Shown here piece by piece: positions 1 through 9,124 of a stretch of DNA of 64,000 nt; the first letter of the stretch is position 1; each line of letters starts with the position of its first letter. The notes beneath the pieces are model-generated. The model worked only from the letters and a program-made list of their open reading frames with translations. It ran no database searches and was not told the DNA's origin. The position numbers were made by a program, and so were the translations under genes. Origin of the DNA: Hyphomicrobiales bacterium. GTDB lineage: Bacteria; Pseudomonadota; Alphaproteobacteria; Rhizobiales; Rhizobiaceae. Location: assembly GCA_900466875.1 (NCBI GenBank), contig UBNQ01000011.1, forward strand, positions 1-64,000, in the 5' to 3' direction.

Positions 1-16
1 CCTGCCCCCGCAACCA
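1..16 (+). tRNA. 3' end of initiator tRNA-fMet (partial)
   Basis: The first 16 bases, CCTGCCCCCGCAACCA, match the 3' end of bacterial initiator tRNA-fMet: T-stem end, the acceptor strand CCCCGCA, discriminator A and encoded CCA. The body of the tRNA lies before the window. The identification rests on recall of the fMet 3' sequence, and the cloverleaf cannot be folded from this piece. Confidence 0.65.
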
Positions 17-20
17 AACA
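4..20. repeat. attL-like direct repeat (17 bp)
   Basis: GCCCCCGCAACCAAACA. It covers the last 13 bases of the partial tRNA plus AACA, and is identical to 31141-31157. The flanks diverge on both sides of the match. Confidence 0.75.
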
Positions 21-191
21 AACATGCAAATTCGTTCATTCCGGTTACTTGTGCTCAAGCGTCGAGCAGCTTCTCCTTCTTGTCTTCCTTATCTATCTCA
101 CCCGACGCAATCCTGGATATTAGATCGCCGACGCCTGGTCACAAGGAGCGGAAATGCCCGATACAAGGCAAGTCAGACGAGGATGCAGTGT

Positions 192-563
192 CTAGGCTGC
201 TAGACCATGAGCTTCCAATGCCTTGAACAATTCGGTCTCACCGACAGGTTTGGTCAGAAACGTCGCATCCGCAGGGAGTTTTACAGGATCTGGATTGTAT
301 CGGCCGGAGATAACGATGATGCGGCAATTAGGCCAACGGTCGCAAACGCGCCGAGCAAGCTCAAGCCCATCCATAGAACCAGGCATGTCGATATCGGTTA
401 CAAGCGCTGCGATATCCGTTTCAAGCATGATCGCCCAGGCTTCATCGGCGTTTGCCGCTTCAAGAACGGGATAGCCGGCATCTTGTAATGTGTCGACAAG
501 ATCCATCCTGATCAGTCCATCATCTTCCACAACCAGAAGTGGAGCCTTTGTCGATAACGCCAT
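192..563 (-). CDS. single-domain response regulator
   Basis: This is a 123-residue CheY-like receiver with no output domain. The acidic pocket is E13-D14-D15 (VVEDDG), the likely phosphoacceptor is D57 in VTDIDMPG, the switch Ser is S86 (VISG) and the conserved Lys is K105 (LTKPV). It starts one base after the stop of the HWE histidine kinase, so the two are co-transcribed and probably a cognate pair. Stand-alone receivers next to HWE/HisKA2 kinases often act in phosphorelays of the alphaproteobacterial general stress response. That role here is inference, supported by the EcfG-type promoters in the same island. Confidence 0.9.
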   Translation of the reverse strand: MALSTKAPLLVVEDDGLIRMDLVDTLQDAGYPVLEAANADEAWAIMLETDIAALVTDIDMPGSMDGLELARRVCDRWPNCRIIVISGRYNPDPVKLPADATFLTKPVGETELFKALEAHGLAA

Positions 564-564
564 A

Positions 565-2031
565 TCAATGCTCCTTCTGGAAGCCGGCGAGATCGGCTGA
601 AATCGAAAACCTCAAACCGTCTGCTTCATAGTCTATCGACAACTGACAGTCCGCCGTGCCGTTGAGGCCCGCTCTGATCAAGCGGCTGCCTGTGCCTTCG
701 ATTTTGGGTTCAGACACCAGTGGGCCGCCCGTTTCCTCCCACTCGAGCTTGAAGCGATCACGGTAAGGGCCGCCGACGCGCCAGGTCAGCGCGACACGTC
801 CCTCCGGAACCGAAAGCGCGCCATACTTCACGGCATTGGTCGCCAGCTCGTGCAGGATTAATGACAGCGAAAGTGCGGGTCGGGATCCCACGGCCATGTT
901 GGGGCCAGCCACAAGAATGCGCGGATGTTCGGGGCTGTCATGGATGCTTGTCATCTGAGCGACCAGATCTCCAACCCTCGAATGACCGGTACCTCCCTCA
1001 ATGATCGAGTCGTGCGATCGGCTGAGCACTGCGATCCGGTCACTGAGGCTCGTGCGGGCTGTCTGAGTGTCGGATGCATATCGCAGCGTTTGCGATGCGA
1101 TGGCCTGAACCATGGCAAGCTGGTTCTTTAATCGATGGCCGAGCTCATAGGCTAGCAACTCGCGGTGTTTTTCCTCGGCCCTCAATTCGGTGACATCCCG
1201 GGTCTGGACGAGAATGCCTGTAATGCGTCCCTCCTGGCTACGCATTGGCTGGTATACAAGATCGATCAGACGGTTCTGCTCTTCGCCTTCAGGTCCGCGG
1301 TTGAGCTTTATCGGCAAGTTCTTTGCGATGAATGGCTCGCCCGTTGTGAAAACGGCATCGAGAATTCCGATAAATCCCTGGCGAATGACCTCGGGCACCG
1401 CGTCTGCAACCGTTTTGCCGACGATCTCGCGTCCTATGCCGACCATCGAATAATACTCTTCGTTGGCATATTCGAAAACATGGTCTTTGCCCGTCAGCAT
1501 GGCGATGCCGCCCTGGCTGAGTTCAAAGACCTGCATGAAGCGCTCCTTGAGATCATCCTGAACACGGCGGGCCCGGACCTCTGATGTCGTTTCTGTACAA
1601 GCGCAGAACATGCCGAGCACGGATCCCCATGGATCCCGCACCGGCGTGTAGGAAAACGCGAAATGCGTTTCTTCAGGATAGCCGTTGCGATGCATCGTGA
1701 ACTGGATATCGTCCATCGAGGTACCTTGACCGGCATAGGCCGCCGAGATGATCGGTTCGACCTGGTCCCAGATGTCATGCCAGAGGGAGTAAAAACTTTT
1801 ACCGAAGGCAGCCGGATGGCGATTGCCGCACATCACAGCATAGCCGTCATTGTAGAGTGTCGTCTGGTGTGGGCCCCAGACTATCAACATAGGCTGCAGC
1901 GAGCCGAGCATGACGCTCGTGAGTGTCTTGAGCTCCGGGGGCCAGGATGACGGAGGTCCGAGCGGAGAGGTGGCCCAATCGAAGTCCTTGAAGATCGTCG
2001 CGCAGCCGCTGGGTGGAAACTGAATATTCAA
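565..2031 (-). CDS. PAS-domain HWE-family sensor histidine kinase
   Basis: This 488-residue soluble kinase has an N-terminal PAS-like module (about 20-150), a second PAS (about 165-285) and an HWE kinase domain (about 288-480). The phosphoacceptor is H299 in ELGHRLKNQLA; the N-box is HELATNAVKYGA (N399) and the diagnostic W-E is in LEWEETGGP (431-433). There are no membrane segments, so it should sense a cytoplasmic signal. It is the first gene of a two-gene unit with the receiver at 192-563. HWE kinases frequently feed PhyR-type general stress signalling; the real partner and signal are unknown. Confidence 0.9.
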   Translation of the reverse strand: MNIQFPPSGCATIFKDFDWATSPLGPPSSWPPELKTLTSVMLGSLQPMLIVWGPHQTTLYNDGYAVMCGNRHPAAFGKSFYSLWHDIWDQVEPIISAAYAGQGTSMDDIQFTMHRNGYPEETHFAFSYTPVRDPWGSVLGMFCACTETTSEVRARRVQDDLKERFMQVFELSQGGIAMLTGKDHVFEYANEEYYSMVGIGREIVGKTVADAVPEVIRQGFIGILDAVFTTGEPFIAKNLPIKLNRGPEGEEQNRLIDLVYQPMRSQEGRITGILVQTRDVTELRAEEKHRELLAYELGHRLKNQLAMVQAIASQTLRYASDTQTARTSLSDRIAVLSRSHDSIIEGGTGHSRVGDLVAQMTSIHDSPEHPRILVAGPNMAVGSRPALSLSLILHELATNAVKYGALSVPEGRVALTWRVGGPYRDRFKLEWEETGGPLVSEPKIEGTGSRLIRAGLNGTADCQLSIDYEADGLRFSISADLAGFQKEH

Positions 2032-2352
2032 AGCCGGACGTGATCCTGATTTTAAGCGGTGGCTGATATATGGGGAAGGCAGGGCGTTTGGGAAGGCTGG
2101 ATCATAGTAGACGGTTAACTCGAAGAGATACGCGGGTGATTGGAGGCTGATCCCTCAATTGCAAATCCGTGAAAACTCACATCAGCAGCGGGTTGTTTCA
2201 GATCGCAACAAAGGACCGCGTTGCAGATTGCGTGAATATGCGAAGATGGACATCCAGGCCTCGTCGCCCTATTGTTATTTCCATCGTTCGCAGACTGTTA
2301 GGGCGCGACCGGCTGAGAGATGATCCGCTCTTGCCCCAAGCAGGAGTGAACC
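2032..2352. other. divergent intergenic region between two kinases
   Basis: These 321 bases separate the minus-strand HWE kinase from the plus-strand GAF kinase and must hold both promoters. No GGAAC-type EcfG site, clear palindrome, RNA gene or credible small gene was seen. The AGGAG before the 2353 start lies at its right edge. Confidence 0.5.
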
Positions 2353-4098
2353 ATGTCTATCTTTCTCGAAGTCACTCCTATCGACATTGAATCCTCGAAT
2401 GTCGCAACTCCCCTGTCGACGCTCAACAAGGCGATCACAGAGATGGCGCGCGCGTCAACCGTTGAAGACGTGGTTGAAACGCTGCGCGTGACAGCGAGAT
2501 CGCTGATCGGCTGTGACGGAATTGCTGTCATCCGCCGCGACGGCGATCTTTGCCATTATATCGAAGAAGATGCGGTCGGGCCTCTGTGGAAAGGGCAAAG
2601 CTTTCCCGTCACGGCCTGCATAAGCGGATGGGCGATGATCCATCGGCAGACTGTCATTGTGCCGGACATCGTAAAGGATGATCGTATCCCTTACGAGCTC
2701 TACAGCGATACTTTCGTGAAATCCGTTGCTATGGCACCGGTCCGCACTGAGGATCCGATCGGCGCCATCGGTGCATATTGGTCCAGACCTTATTCGCCGG
2801 CCGAATGGGAAGTGGATGTGTTGGAAGCGCTTGCGGGCGCTGCGGCCATGGCAATCGAAAAGACCCAGGCAATACAAACCCTGACCAACGTCGAGAAGCC
2901 GTCTGCATCGGATGGCGCGGAAAGCCCGGAAGACTTTTCAAAAGATATCGCGCGGGTGGCCGGCATTGCCGCAATCCCGACGATCCTCGACGTCGTTCTT
3001 CGCATGACCGGAATGGGCTTTGCTGCAGTCGCCAGGGTGACCGACGATCGCTGGATCACCTGCCAGTCGCTTGATCATGTCGGTTTTGGCCTAAAGCCGG
3101 GTGACGAGCTACCAGTCGAAAGCACACTCTGTGACGAGATTCGTGGTCATCGCCAGCCGATCGTCTTCGATGATGCAGTTGAAGAGCCGCTTTATCGCGA
3201 CCACCATACGCCGCGGATCTACGGTTTGAGGAGCTATATCTCCGTTCCGATCATTCTGGCCAACGGCCAGTTCTTCGGGACGCTATGTGCAATCGACCCT
3301 AATCCGGCGAAGGTAAACAATCCGCAGGTCATCGGGACCTTCAAACTGTTCGCCGAACTGATCGGGCATCATCTCTATACAGACGAGCGTCTCAAGACGA
3401 CGGAAGAACTGCTTGAACGCGAGAAGGAGATGTCTGAACTCCGTGAGCAATTCATTGCCGTGCTTGGTCATGACCTGCGCAACCCGATCGCCGCGATTGA
3501 TGCCGGCACCTCGCGCCTCCTTAAAGAAGGTTGGACACTCCGCAGCCCTCTCGTGCTGAAGTTGATGAAGGCGAGCATCTCGCGAATGGTCGGACTTGTC
3601 GACAACGTCATGGACCTGGCCAGAGCCCGGATGGGCGGAGGCATTACCCTCGATCTTGCGATCGATGATCTTGGCCTCGCCCTTCGTCACGTCGTCGAAG
3701 AGCTGCAACTTGCACATCCAGATCGCGATATATCGCTCGCCCTCAATCTGCCGGCAACACTTGTCGTCGACAAATTGCGCCTCGCTCAGTTGTTCTCGAA
3801 CCTAGTATCGAATGCTCTTATCCATGGTGTCGAAACAGAGCCCGTGAGGATTGTCGGCGGGGTGAATGGGCGAATGCTGGAAGTGTCCGTAGCCAATGGC
3901 GGTCAGCCCATATCACAAGAGGCGATTGCAAAGCTGTTCCAGCCATTTCGCCGCGGCGACCTGAGGCCGAGCATGCAGGGGCTAGGCCTTGGATTGTTTA
4001 TCGCATCCGAGATCGCAAACGCGCATGGCGGGACGATAGAGGTGAAATCTGACGAGATTGAAACCTGTTTTACCTTCCGCATGCTTTTGAGAGCATAG
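2353..4098 (+). CDS. GAF-domain sensor histidine kinase
   Basis: This 581-residue protein carries GAF (about 25-175), a second GAF (about 200-342), a short coiled coil, HisKA with H373 in VLGHDLRNPIAA, and HATPase_c (about 465-580) with N484/N487 and a G-box GLGLGLF (543-549). No transmembrane segment is seen, so it is a cytosolic sensor, possibly binding a small molecule or chromophore through GAF. The ATG at 2353 follows AGCAGGAG with good spacing. No receiver gene follows; it is divergent from the HWE kinase operon and may cross-talk with it. The specific signal cannot be told from sequence. Confidence 0.88.
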   Translation: MSIFLEVTPIDIESSNVATPLSTLNKAITEMARASTVEDVVETLRVTARSLIGCDGIAVIRRDGDLCHYIEEDAVGPLWKGQSFPVTACISGWAMIHRQTVIVPDIVKDDRIPYELYSDTFVKSVAMAPVRTEDPIGAIGAYWSRPYSPAEWEVDVLEALAGAAAMAIEKTQAIQTLTNVEKPSASDGAESPEDFSKDIARVAGIAAIPTILDVVLRMTGMGFAAVARVTDDRWITCQSLDHVGFGLKPGDELPVESTLCDEIRGHRQPIVFDDAVEEPLYRDHHTPRIYGLRSYISVPIILANGQFFGTLCAIDPNPAKVNNPQVIGTFKLFAELIGHHLYTDERLKTTEELLEREKEMSELREQFIAVLGHDLRNPIAAIDAGTSRLLKEGWTLRSPLVLKLMKASISRMVGLVDNVMDLARARMGGGITLDLAIDDLGLALRHVVEELQLAHPDRDISLALNLPATLVVDKLRLAQLFSNLVSNALIHGVETEPVRIVGGVNGRMLEVSVANGGQPISQEAIAKLFQPFRRGDLRPSMQGLGLGLFIASEIANAHGGTIEVKSDEIETCFTFRMLLRA

Positions 4099-4170
4099 GC
4101 TGATCGCCGAAGCTGAATTGAATTCATCGCTCTTGGAGCCTCAGCTTAGGTACACAACTCAACCAGATGG

Positions 4171-4815
4171 TTGAGATTGCCAGCATCGATTCGATTGGAA
4201 CCTTCCCGACTAGAACTGCTTTTGTCGTCGTCCGCATTTTTCGCGGTCGCAGGGGCCGTCACTGACGTCTACGCGGCAAACACGAGGGGAATAGCCTTGC
4301 TGCATACAACAGAAGTATCCTTCGAGATCAATGGTGAAGCAAAACATCTGACGCTCGATAATCGCACCAGCTTGCTCGACGCTTTGCGTGAGCATCTACA
4401 TTTGACTGGCACGAAAAAAGGCTGCGATCATGGTCAGTGTGGAGCCTGCACCGTGATCGTGGATGGGCGCCGTATAAATTCCTGTCTGACGCTCGCCGTG
4501 ATGCATGAGGGCGACGCGATCACCACCATTGAAGGATTGGGGGAGCCCGGCAATCTGCATCCAATTCAAGCCGCGTTCATCAAGCATGACGGCTTTCAGT
4601 GTGGCTACTGCACGCCAGGGCAGATCTGTTCCTCCTTGGCCGTGATTGAGGAAATCAATGCCAACATTCCGAGCCATGTCACCAAAAATCTTACCGATCA
4701 GGTTGCGATCACGGCTGCTGAAATCCGCGAACGTATGAGCGGCAATCTCTGTCGGTGCGGCGCTTATTCCAACATCCTTGATGCGATCAGCGACGTTGCG
4801 GGAGTGAAGGCATGA
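4171..4815 (+). CDS. paoA: aldehyde/xanthine oxidoreductase [2Fe-2S] subunit (PaoA/YagT-like)
   Basis: This is the small subunit of a three-subunit molybdenum hydroxylase. A plant-type ferredoxin domain has [10 protein letters not shown] plus a fourth Cys (NSCL), and a C-terminal helical domain holds the second cluster (CGYC ... LCRC). The N-terminus is signal-like: [19 protein letters not shown] then TDVYA. E. coli PaoA carries a Tat signal, and this looks like SRRELLL with the second Arg changed to Leu (CTA, one base from CGA). The start is uncertain: only TTG codons are available (4171, 4177, 4195), and a TTG at 4297 has a better AGGGGA site but would remove the signal. The gene overlaps paoB by ATGA. 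Confidence 0.88.
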   Translation: MRLPASIRLEPSRLELLLSSSAFFAVAGAVTDVYAANTRGIALLHTTEVSFEINGEAKHLTLDNRTSLLDALREHLHLTGTKKGCDHGQCGACTVIVDGRRINSCLTLAVMHEGDAITTIEGLGEPGNLHPIQAAFIKHDGFQCGYCTPGQICSSLAVIEEINANIPSHVTKNLTDQVAITAAEIRERMSGNLCRCGAYSNILDAISDVAGVKA

Positions 4816-5762
4816 GATCGTTTTCTTACGAGCGTGCGACCTCCATTGAGGCGGCGCTGCAGGCGGCGGCTCGAAACGTCGACGCGAGATTTATCGCCGG
4901 CGGCACCAATCTTCTGGATTTGATGAAACTCGAGATCGAGAAGCCATCGCATCTTATCGACGTCAATGGTCTCGGCCTCGACACGATCGAGAAATCGCCG
5001 GAAGGTGGGCTGCGCATTGGTGCACTTGTTCGAAACACCGATCTCGCGGCAGATGAAACGGTTCGCCGCGACTATGGCCTTCTTTCGCGCGCGCTGGTTG
5101 CCGGGGCATCCGGCCAATTGCGTAACAAGGCGACGACGGCGGGGAATCTTCTGCAACGAACACGATGTCCTTACTTTTACGATCCCAATCAGGCCTGCAA
5201 CAAGCGGCAGCCGGGCAGCGGATGTTCTGCTTTCGGTGGGGTCACCCGTCAGCTCGGCGTCATCGGTGTGAGCGAGGCCTGTCTTGCCACCCAACCGAGT
5301 GACATGGCGGTCGCTATGCGAGCGCTGGACGCTGTCGTAGAGACGCGCGGTGCCAGTGGGGCTAAGCGTTCCATCCCGATTGGCGATTTCCATCGCCTTC
5401 CCGGCGATACGCCGCATATCGAAACGGAGCTGGAACCGGGAGAACTCATTACTGGCGTTGTGTTGCCTCCGCCCGTTGGCGGTAAGCAGATTTACCGTAA
5501 GGTTCGCGACCGTGCATCCTACGCTTTTGCCTTGGTATCGGTTGGTGCTGTTATTCATCCGGATGGAAGTGGCCAGGTCGCGGTTGGCGGTGTTGCCCAT
5601 AAGCCATGGCGTGTTGAAGATGCCGAAACCGAACTTTCGAAAGGCGCGCGAGCAATGTCGGCGGTCTTGATGGAGGGAGCCCGTCCGACTGAACAGAACA
5701 AGTTCAAGATCAGTCTCGTCGAACGCACGCTCGAAGCTGTCCTGAAGGAGGCGAGGGAATAA
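4812..5762 (+). CDS. paoB: aldehyde/xanthine oxidoreductase FAD-binding subunit (PaoB/YagS-like)
   Basis: This 316-residue FAD subunit of the PaoABC-type oxidoreductase passes electrons from the Fe-S clusters. The FAD loop [13 protein letters not shown] lies near residue 28. The stretch [27 protein letters not shown] (about 117-143) contains the Cys residues that in E. coli PaoB hold an extra [4Fe-4S] cluster, a mark of the PaoABC subfamily over ordinary xanthine dehydrogenases. The start ATG overlaps the paoA stop (ATGA), and paoC begins 3 bases after its stop, so the three are translationally coupled. Confidence 0.92.
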   Translation: MRSFSYERATSIEAALQAAARNVDARFIAGGTNLLDLMKLEIEKPSHLIDVNGLGLDTIEKSPEGGLRIGALVRNTDLAADETVRRDYGLLSRALVAGASGQLRNKATTAGNLLQRTRCPYFYDPNQACNKRQPGSGCSAFGGVTRQLGVIGVSEACLATQPSDMAVAMRALDAVVETRGASGAKRSIPIGDFHRLPGDTPHIETELEPGELITGVVLPPPVGGKQIYRKVRDRASYAFALVSVGAVIHPDGSGQVAVGGVAHKPWRVEDAETELSKGARAMSAVLMEGARPTEQNKFKISLVERTLEAVLKEARE

Positions 5763-5765
5763 CTC

Positions 5766-7964
5766 ATGCAGTTTGACAAGCCAGCAACGACCAATCCAAT
5801 CGACCGACTGAAAGTCGTCGGCAAACCGATCCACCGCATCGATGGCGAGTTGAAAACGACCGGGCGCGCGATCTATGCCTATGAGTGGCACGACCCCAAC
5901 ATGCGTTATGCATACGGATATCCGGTAGGGTCAGCTATCGCCAAAGGGCACGTCACGTCCATCGACAGCGTGGCCGCGAATAATGCCCCCGGCGTTCTCG
6001 GCGTGGTCACCACCCTTGACGTTGGCGACCTCCAAAAGGGCAAGCTCAATACCGCCAAGCTTTTTGGTGGAAGCGAGATCCAGCACTATCATCAGGCTGT
6101 TGCGGTGGTGGTGGCCGAAACCTTCGAGCAGGCTCGGGCCGCAGCCCATTTGGTCCAGGTCGAATATGCGCCGGAAAAGGGGCGCTTTGACCTGAGGGTG
6201 GAATTGGTCAATGCGGGAGCTCCCGACCCGTCGACTGAACCCGAAAGTTCGGCTGGTGATTTCCAGACAGCTTTCGCTGCTGCTCCAGTCACGCTTGACG
6301 CAGAATACACGACCCCTGACCAGTCTCATTCGATGATGGAGCCGCATGCATCGATTGCCGCTTGGAACGGTGATGAGGTCACGATCTGGACATCCAGCCA
6401 AATGATCGACTGGTGGCGCACCGATCTGGCGACAACGCTTGGTGTCGACAAGGAGAAAGTGCATCTCATGTCGCCGTTTATCGGAGGTGGCTTTGGCGGC
6501 AAGCTTTTCCTGCGTGCAGATGCAGTTCTGGCAGCGTTCGCCGCAAAATCGGTCGGGCGACCGGTCAAAGTCGCGCTTCCGCGCCCGATGATGATGAATA
6601 ATACAACCCACCGGCCGGCGACGATCCAGCGTATCCGCATCGGTGCCGAGAAAGACGGCAGGATCACCGCTATAGCGCATGAAAGCTGGTCTGGCGATTT
6701 GCTGGGTGGCGGGCCAGAGACCGCAGTCATGCAGACGCGGCTGCTCTACGCCGGCGCAAACCGGATGACGGCGATGAAACTTGCGGTGCTTGACCTTCCT
6801 GAAGGCAATGCAATGCGCGCGCCGGGCGAGGCTCCGGGATTGATGGCGCTCGAGATCGCAATCGACGAGATGGCGGAGACGCTCGGCATGGATCCGATCG
6901 CATTCCGTATCACCAATGACACCCAAGTCGATCCGGAAAATCCCGAAAGGCCCTTTTCTCAACGCGATCTGATTGGTTGTCTGAAGCTCGGCGCGACAAA
7001 GTTCGGCTGGGACGAACGCGAGAAACCTGCGACACGCCGCGAGGGCGACTGGATGATCGGCATCGGCGTTGCCGCCGCTTTCCGCAACAATCTCGTCATG
7101 CCGTCTGGAGCACGAGTGAAACTCGATCGCAACGGTGTGGTTACCGTCGAGACCGACATGACAGATATCGGAACCGGGAGTTACACAATCATCGCCCAAA
7201 CTGCCGCCGAGATGATGGGAGTTGCTATGGACAAGGTTGCTGTTCACCTGGGTGACTCCCGGTTTCCCGTCTCGGCAGGCTCTGGTGGGCAGTTCGGGGC
7301 CAATTCCGCCACGTCCGGCGTGTATGCGGCCTGCGTCAAGCTTCGGGAAGCCGTTGCCAGCAAGCTCGGTTTCAATTCAGCCGACGTCGTCTTCGATAAT
7401 GGCGAGGCTCGGTCGGGTAACCGGGTCATCGCCCTGGCAGAAGCTGCAGGAGAGGATGGCCTTGTCGGAGAAGATACGATGGAGTGGGGTGATCTGACCA
7501 AGACACACCAGCAGTCTACGTTCGGCGCGCACTTCGTCGAAGTTGGTGTCGACATCGCAACCGGCGAAACCCGCATTCGTCGCATGCTGGCCGTTTGTGC
7601 GGCTGGCCGCATTCTCAATCCTATCACCGCGCGCAGCCAGGTCATCGGCGCGATGACGATGGGGGCGGGGGGCGCTCTTTCGGAAGAACTTGCGGTCGAT
7701 ACGCGGCATGGCTTCTTCGTCAACCACGATCTCGCTGGCTACGAGGTGCCTGTCCATGCTGATATTCCGCACCAGGAGGTCATATTCATGGATGAAACGG
7801 ATCCGTATTCATCACCGATGAAGGCTAAGGGTATTGGCGAACTCGGTCTTTGCGGCGTTTCGGCTGCCATCGCCAACGCGATCTATAACGCGACGGGAGT
7901 GCGCGTCCGGCATTATCCGATCACGCTCGACAAGCTGATTGGTGGACTGCCCGAAGTCGCCTGA
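5766..7964 (+). CDS. paoC: aldehyde/xanthine oxidoreductase molybdopterin subunit (PaoC/YagR-like)
   Basis: The 732-residue catalytic subunit binds the molybdenum cofactor and oxidises aldehydes or N-heterocycles. The N-terminal domain begins with RLKVVGKPIHRIDGELKTTGRAIYAYEW, and cofactor-binding loops include PFIGGGFGGK, AMRAPGEAPG and GSGGQFGANSAT. The conserved active-site Glu lies in KAKGIGELGLCG near the C-terminus. Length matches PaoC. GGAGGCGAGGG precedes the ATG. The dedicated chaperone gene paoD, adjacent in E. coli, is absent here, so insertion of the cofactor would rely on an XdhC-type protein elsewhere. A broad aldehyde-detoxifying role is the family expectation. Confidence 0.92.
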   Translation: MQFDKPATTNPIDRLKVVGKPIHRIDGELKTTGRAIYAYEWHDPNMRYAYGYPVGSAIAKGHVTSIDSVAANNAPGVLGVVTTLDVGDLQKGKLNTAKLFGGSEIQHYHQAVAVVVAETFEQARAAAHLVQVEYAPEKGRFDLRVELVNAGAPDPSTEPESSAGDFQTAFAAAPVTLDAEYTTPDQSHSMMEPHASIAAWNGDEVTIWTSSQMIDWWRTDLATTLGVDKEKVHLMSPFIGGGFGGKLFLRADAVLAAFAAKSVGRPVKVALPRPMMMNNTTHRPATIQRIRIGAEKDGRITAIAHESWSGDLLGGGPETAVMQTRLLYAGANRMTAMKLAVLDLPEGNAMRAPGEAPGLMALEIAIDEMAETLGMDPIAFRITNDTQVDPENPERPFSQRDLIGCLKLGATKFGWDEREKPATRREGDWMIGIGVAAAFRNNLVMPSGARVKLDRNGVVTVETDMTDIGTGSYTIIAQTAAEMMGVAMDKVAVHLGDSRFPVSAGSGGQFGANSATSGVYAACVKLREAVASKLGFNSADVVFDNGEARSGNRVIALAEAAGEDGLVGEDTMEWGDLTKTHQQSTFGAHFVEVGVDIATGETRIRRMLAVCAAGRILNPITARSQVIGAMTMGAGGALSEELAVDTRHGFFVNHDLAGYEVPVHADIPHQEVIFMDETDPYSSPMKAKGIGELGLCGVSAAIANAIYNATGVRVRHYPITLDKLIGGLPEVA

Positions 7965-7973
7965 TCAAAATGT

Positions 7974-7993
7974 GGTGGCCAGTTTTGGCCACC
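7974..7993 (+). terminator. hairpin after paoC
   Basis: GGTGGCCA, a 4-base loop GTTT and TGGCCACC form a perfect 8-bp stem 9 bases after the paoC stop. No T-run follows, so it may stabilise the mRNA end rather than terminate on its own. Confidence 0.4.
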
Positions 7994-8019
7994 TCCAAAC
8001 CTCTGGGAAATAATCGACC

Positions 8020-8442
8020 ATGCAGGACAGGAATACCTATTCGATCGTGAGACAGCCGCCTGGGATCGATGACTATATGCGTCTTCGCAAGATATCCGGC
8101 CTTACGCCGTTCGAAAGAGATGCTGCTGAGATCGGGCTGAAGGGTACCATCTTTGCCAGCGTCGTCTTTCACAACGAAACCGCAGTGGCCATGGGGCGAC
8201 TGATCGGCGATGGAGGATGTTTCTTCCAGGTGACGGATATCGCCGTCCATCCTGACCACCAAGGTCGGGGCCTTGGTAAAATGATCCTGGCTTCAATTAT
8301 GGATTATGTGGAAAGCGAGTTGCCGGTATCGGCTTACGTGAGCCTGATCGCTGACGTGCCTGCCAACCGGCTGTACGAGCAATTCGGATTTAAAGAGACC
8401 GCGCCGCGGTCCGTCGGGATGTCGTATCTTGTAAAGAAGTGA
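8020..8442 (+). CDS. GNAT family N-acetyltransferase
   Basis: This 140-residue Gcn5-related acetyltransferase carries acetyl-CoA motif A in VTDIAVHPDHQGRGLGKMIL (about 72-91), with the Q-x-x-G-x-G pyrophosphate loop, and a C-terminal NRLYEQFGFKET. The substrate cannot be predicted; single-domain proteins of this kind modify small amines or antibiotics. The ATG at 8020 lies 55 bases after the paoC stop, behind a hairpin, so it may be transcribed separately. Confidence 0.85.
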   Translation: MQDRNTYSIVRQPPGIDDYMRLRKISGLTPFERDAAEIGLKGTIFASVVFHNETAVAMGRLIGDGGCFFQVTDIAVHPDHQGRGLGKMILASIMDYVESELPVSAYVSLIADVPANRLYEQFGFKETAPRSVGMSYLVKK

Positions 8443-8578
8443 GCCGCACGGGCTAAACTCGTAACCCGTTGTCGGCTGCACTGACCGCCCGCCTGTGTGG
8501 CTACGGAGGTAGTCTCGCTTTGCCACCGCCTTTACGGTCCCGCACTTGGCAGGGCACTTCAAATCTTGCCGACGTGCG

Positions 8579-8603
8579 GGAACATTCGTTGGCAGCTTTC
8601 GTT
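8579..8603 (+). promoter_or_regulatory. EcfG (RpoE2)-type promoter, perfect consensus
   Basis: GGAAC (8579-8583), 16-base spacer, CGTT (8600-8603). It sits 25 bases before the ATG of the PPOX-fold gene at 8629, giving a short leader. This is the general stress response sigma factor consensus of alphaproteobacteria. Confidence 0.8.
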
Positions 8604-8628
8604 TTCCGGCGTCACACAGGAGAGCACG

Positions 8629-9111
8629 ATGGCGTATCAAGACGATCAAAATGCGATGGTTTGGGAGTTGGCCGAGAAGATAGGCTTCTGCATGCTGACG
8701 ACGCAAAGTGGCTCCGATCTTCGGGCTCGTCCAATGTCGGCTTACAGCGAGCGTATCGAGAACGCGTTTTACTTTCTGACTGACGTGGCAAGCCATAAGG
8801 ATGAAGAGATCGCGCGACATCCGAATGTGTGCCTGGCATTTGCTGACTCGAAAGGCCAAAAATACGTGTCGGTCTCCGGGACTGCTGAGATCCAAAACGA
8901 CCGTGAGAAAATTCGCGACCTATGGGCGACGCCCGCAAAGGCCTGGTGGGAAAATGCCGACGATCCGTCGATCCGGGGGCTAAAAGTGACGCCGTCATAC
9001 GCTGAATACTGGGACAGCCCCGGCACTATCATCAGCTACATAAAAATGGCGGCGGCAGCCGTCAGCAACACCCGACCGGATATGGGCGACAATGCCAAGG
9101 TCGAGATGTAG
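8629..9111 (+). CDS. pyridoxamine 5'-phosphate oxidase-fold (general stress protein 26) protein
   Basis: This 160-residue split-barrel flavin-binding-fold protein of the GSP26 group shows CMLTTQ, LRARPMSAY and the segment AFYFLTDVASHKDEEIARHPNVCLAF. The longer frame opening at 8497 is rejected because ATG 8629 has an AGGAGAG site and because a perfect EcfG promoter lies at 8579-8603, inside the longer reading. Family members bind flavin or F420-like cofactors, but the reaction is undefined. It is followed at 14 bases by the GST gene. A homologue of the same family is at 12591-13058. Confidence 0.88.
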   Translation: MAYQDDQNAMVWELAEKIGFCMLTTQSGSDLRARPMSAYSERIENAFYFLTDVASHKDEEIARHPNVCLAFADSKGQKYVSVSGTAEIQNDREKIRDLWATPAKAWWENADDPSIRGLKVTPSYAEYWDSPGTIISYIKMAAAAVSNTRPDMGDNAKVEM

Positions 9112-9124
9112 GGCACAAGCAGGC

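Noticed and set aside
64-150. Minus-strand lysine-rich fragment ending DKEDKKEKLLDA near the island's left end
   Set aside because: It looks like the tail of a protein but has an upstream stop and no start codon; too short to call a pseudogene.
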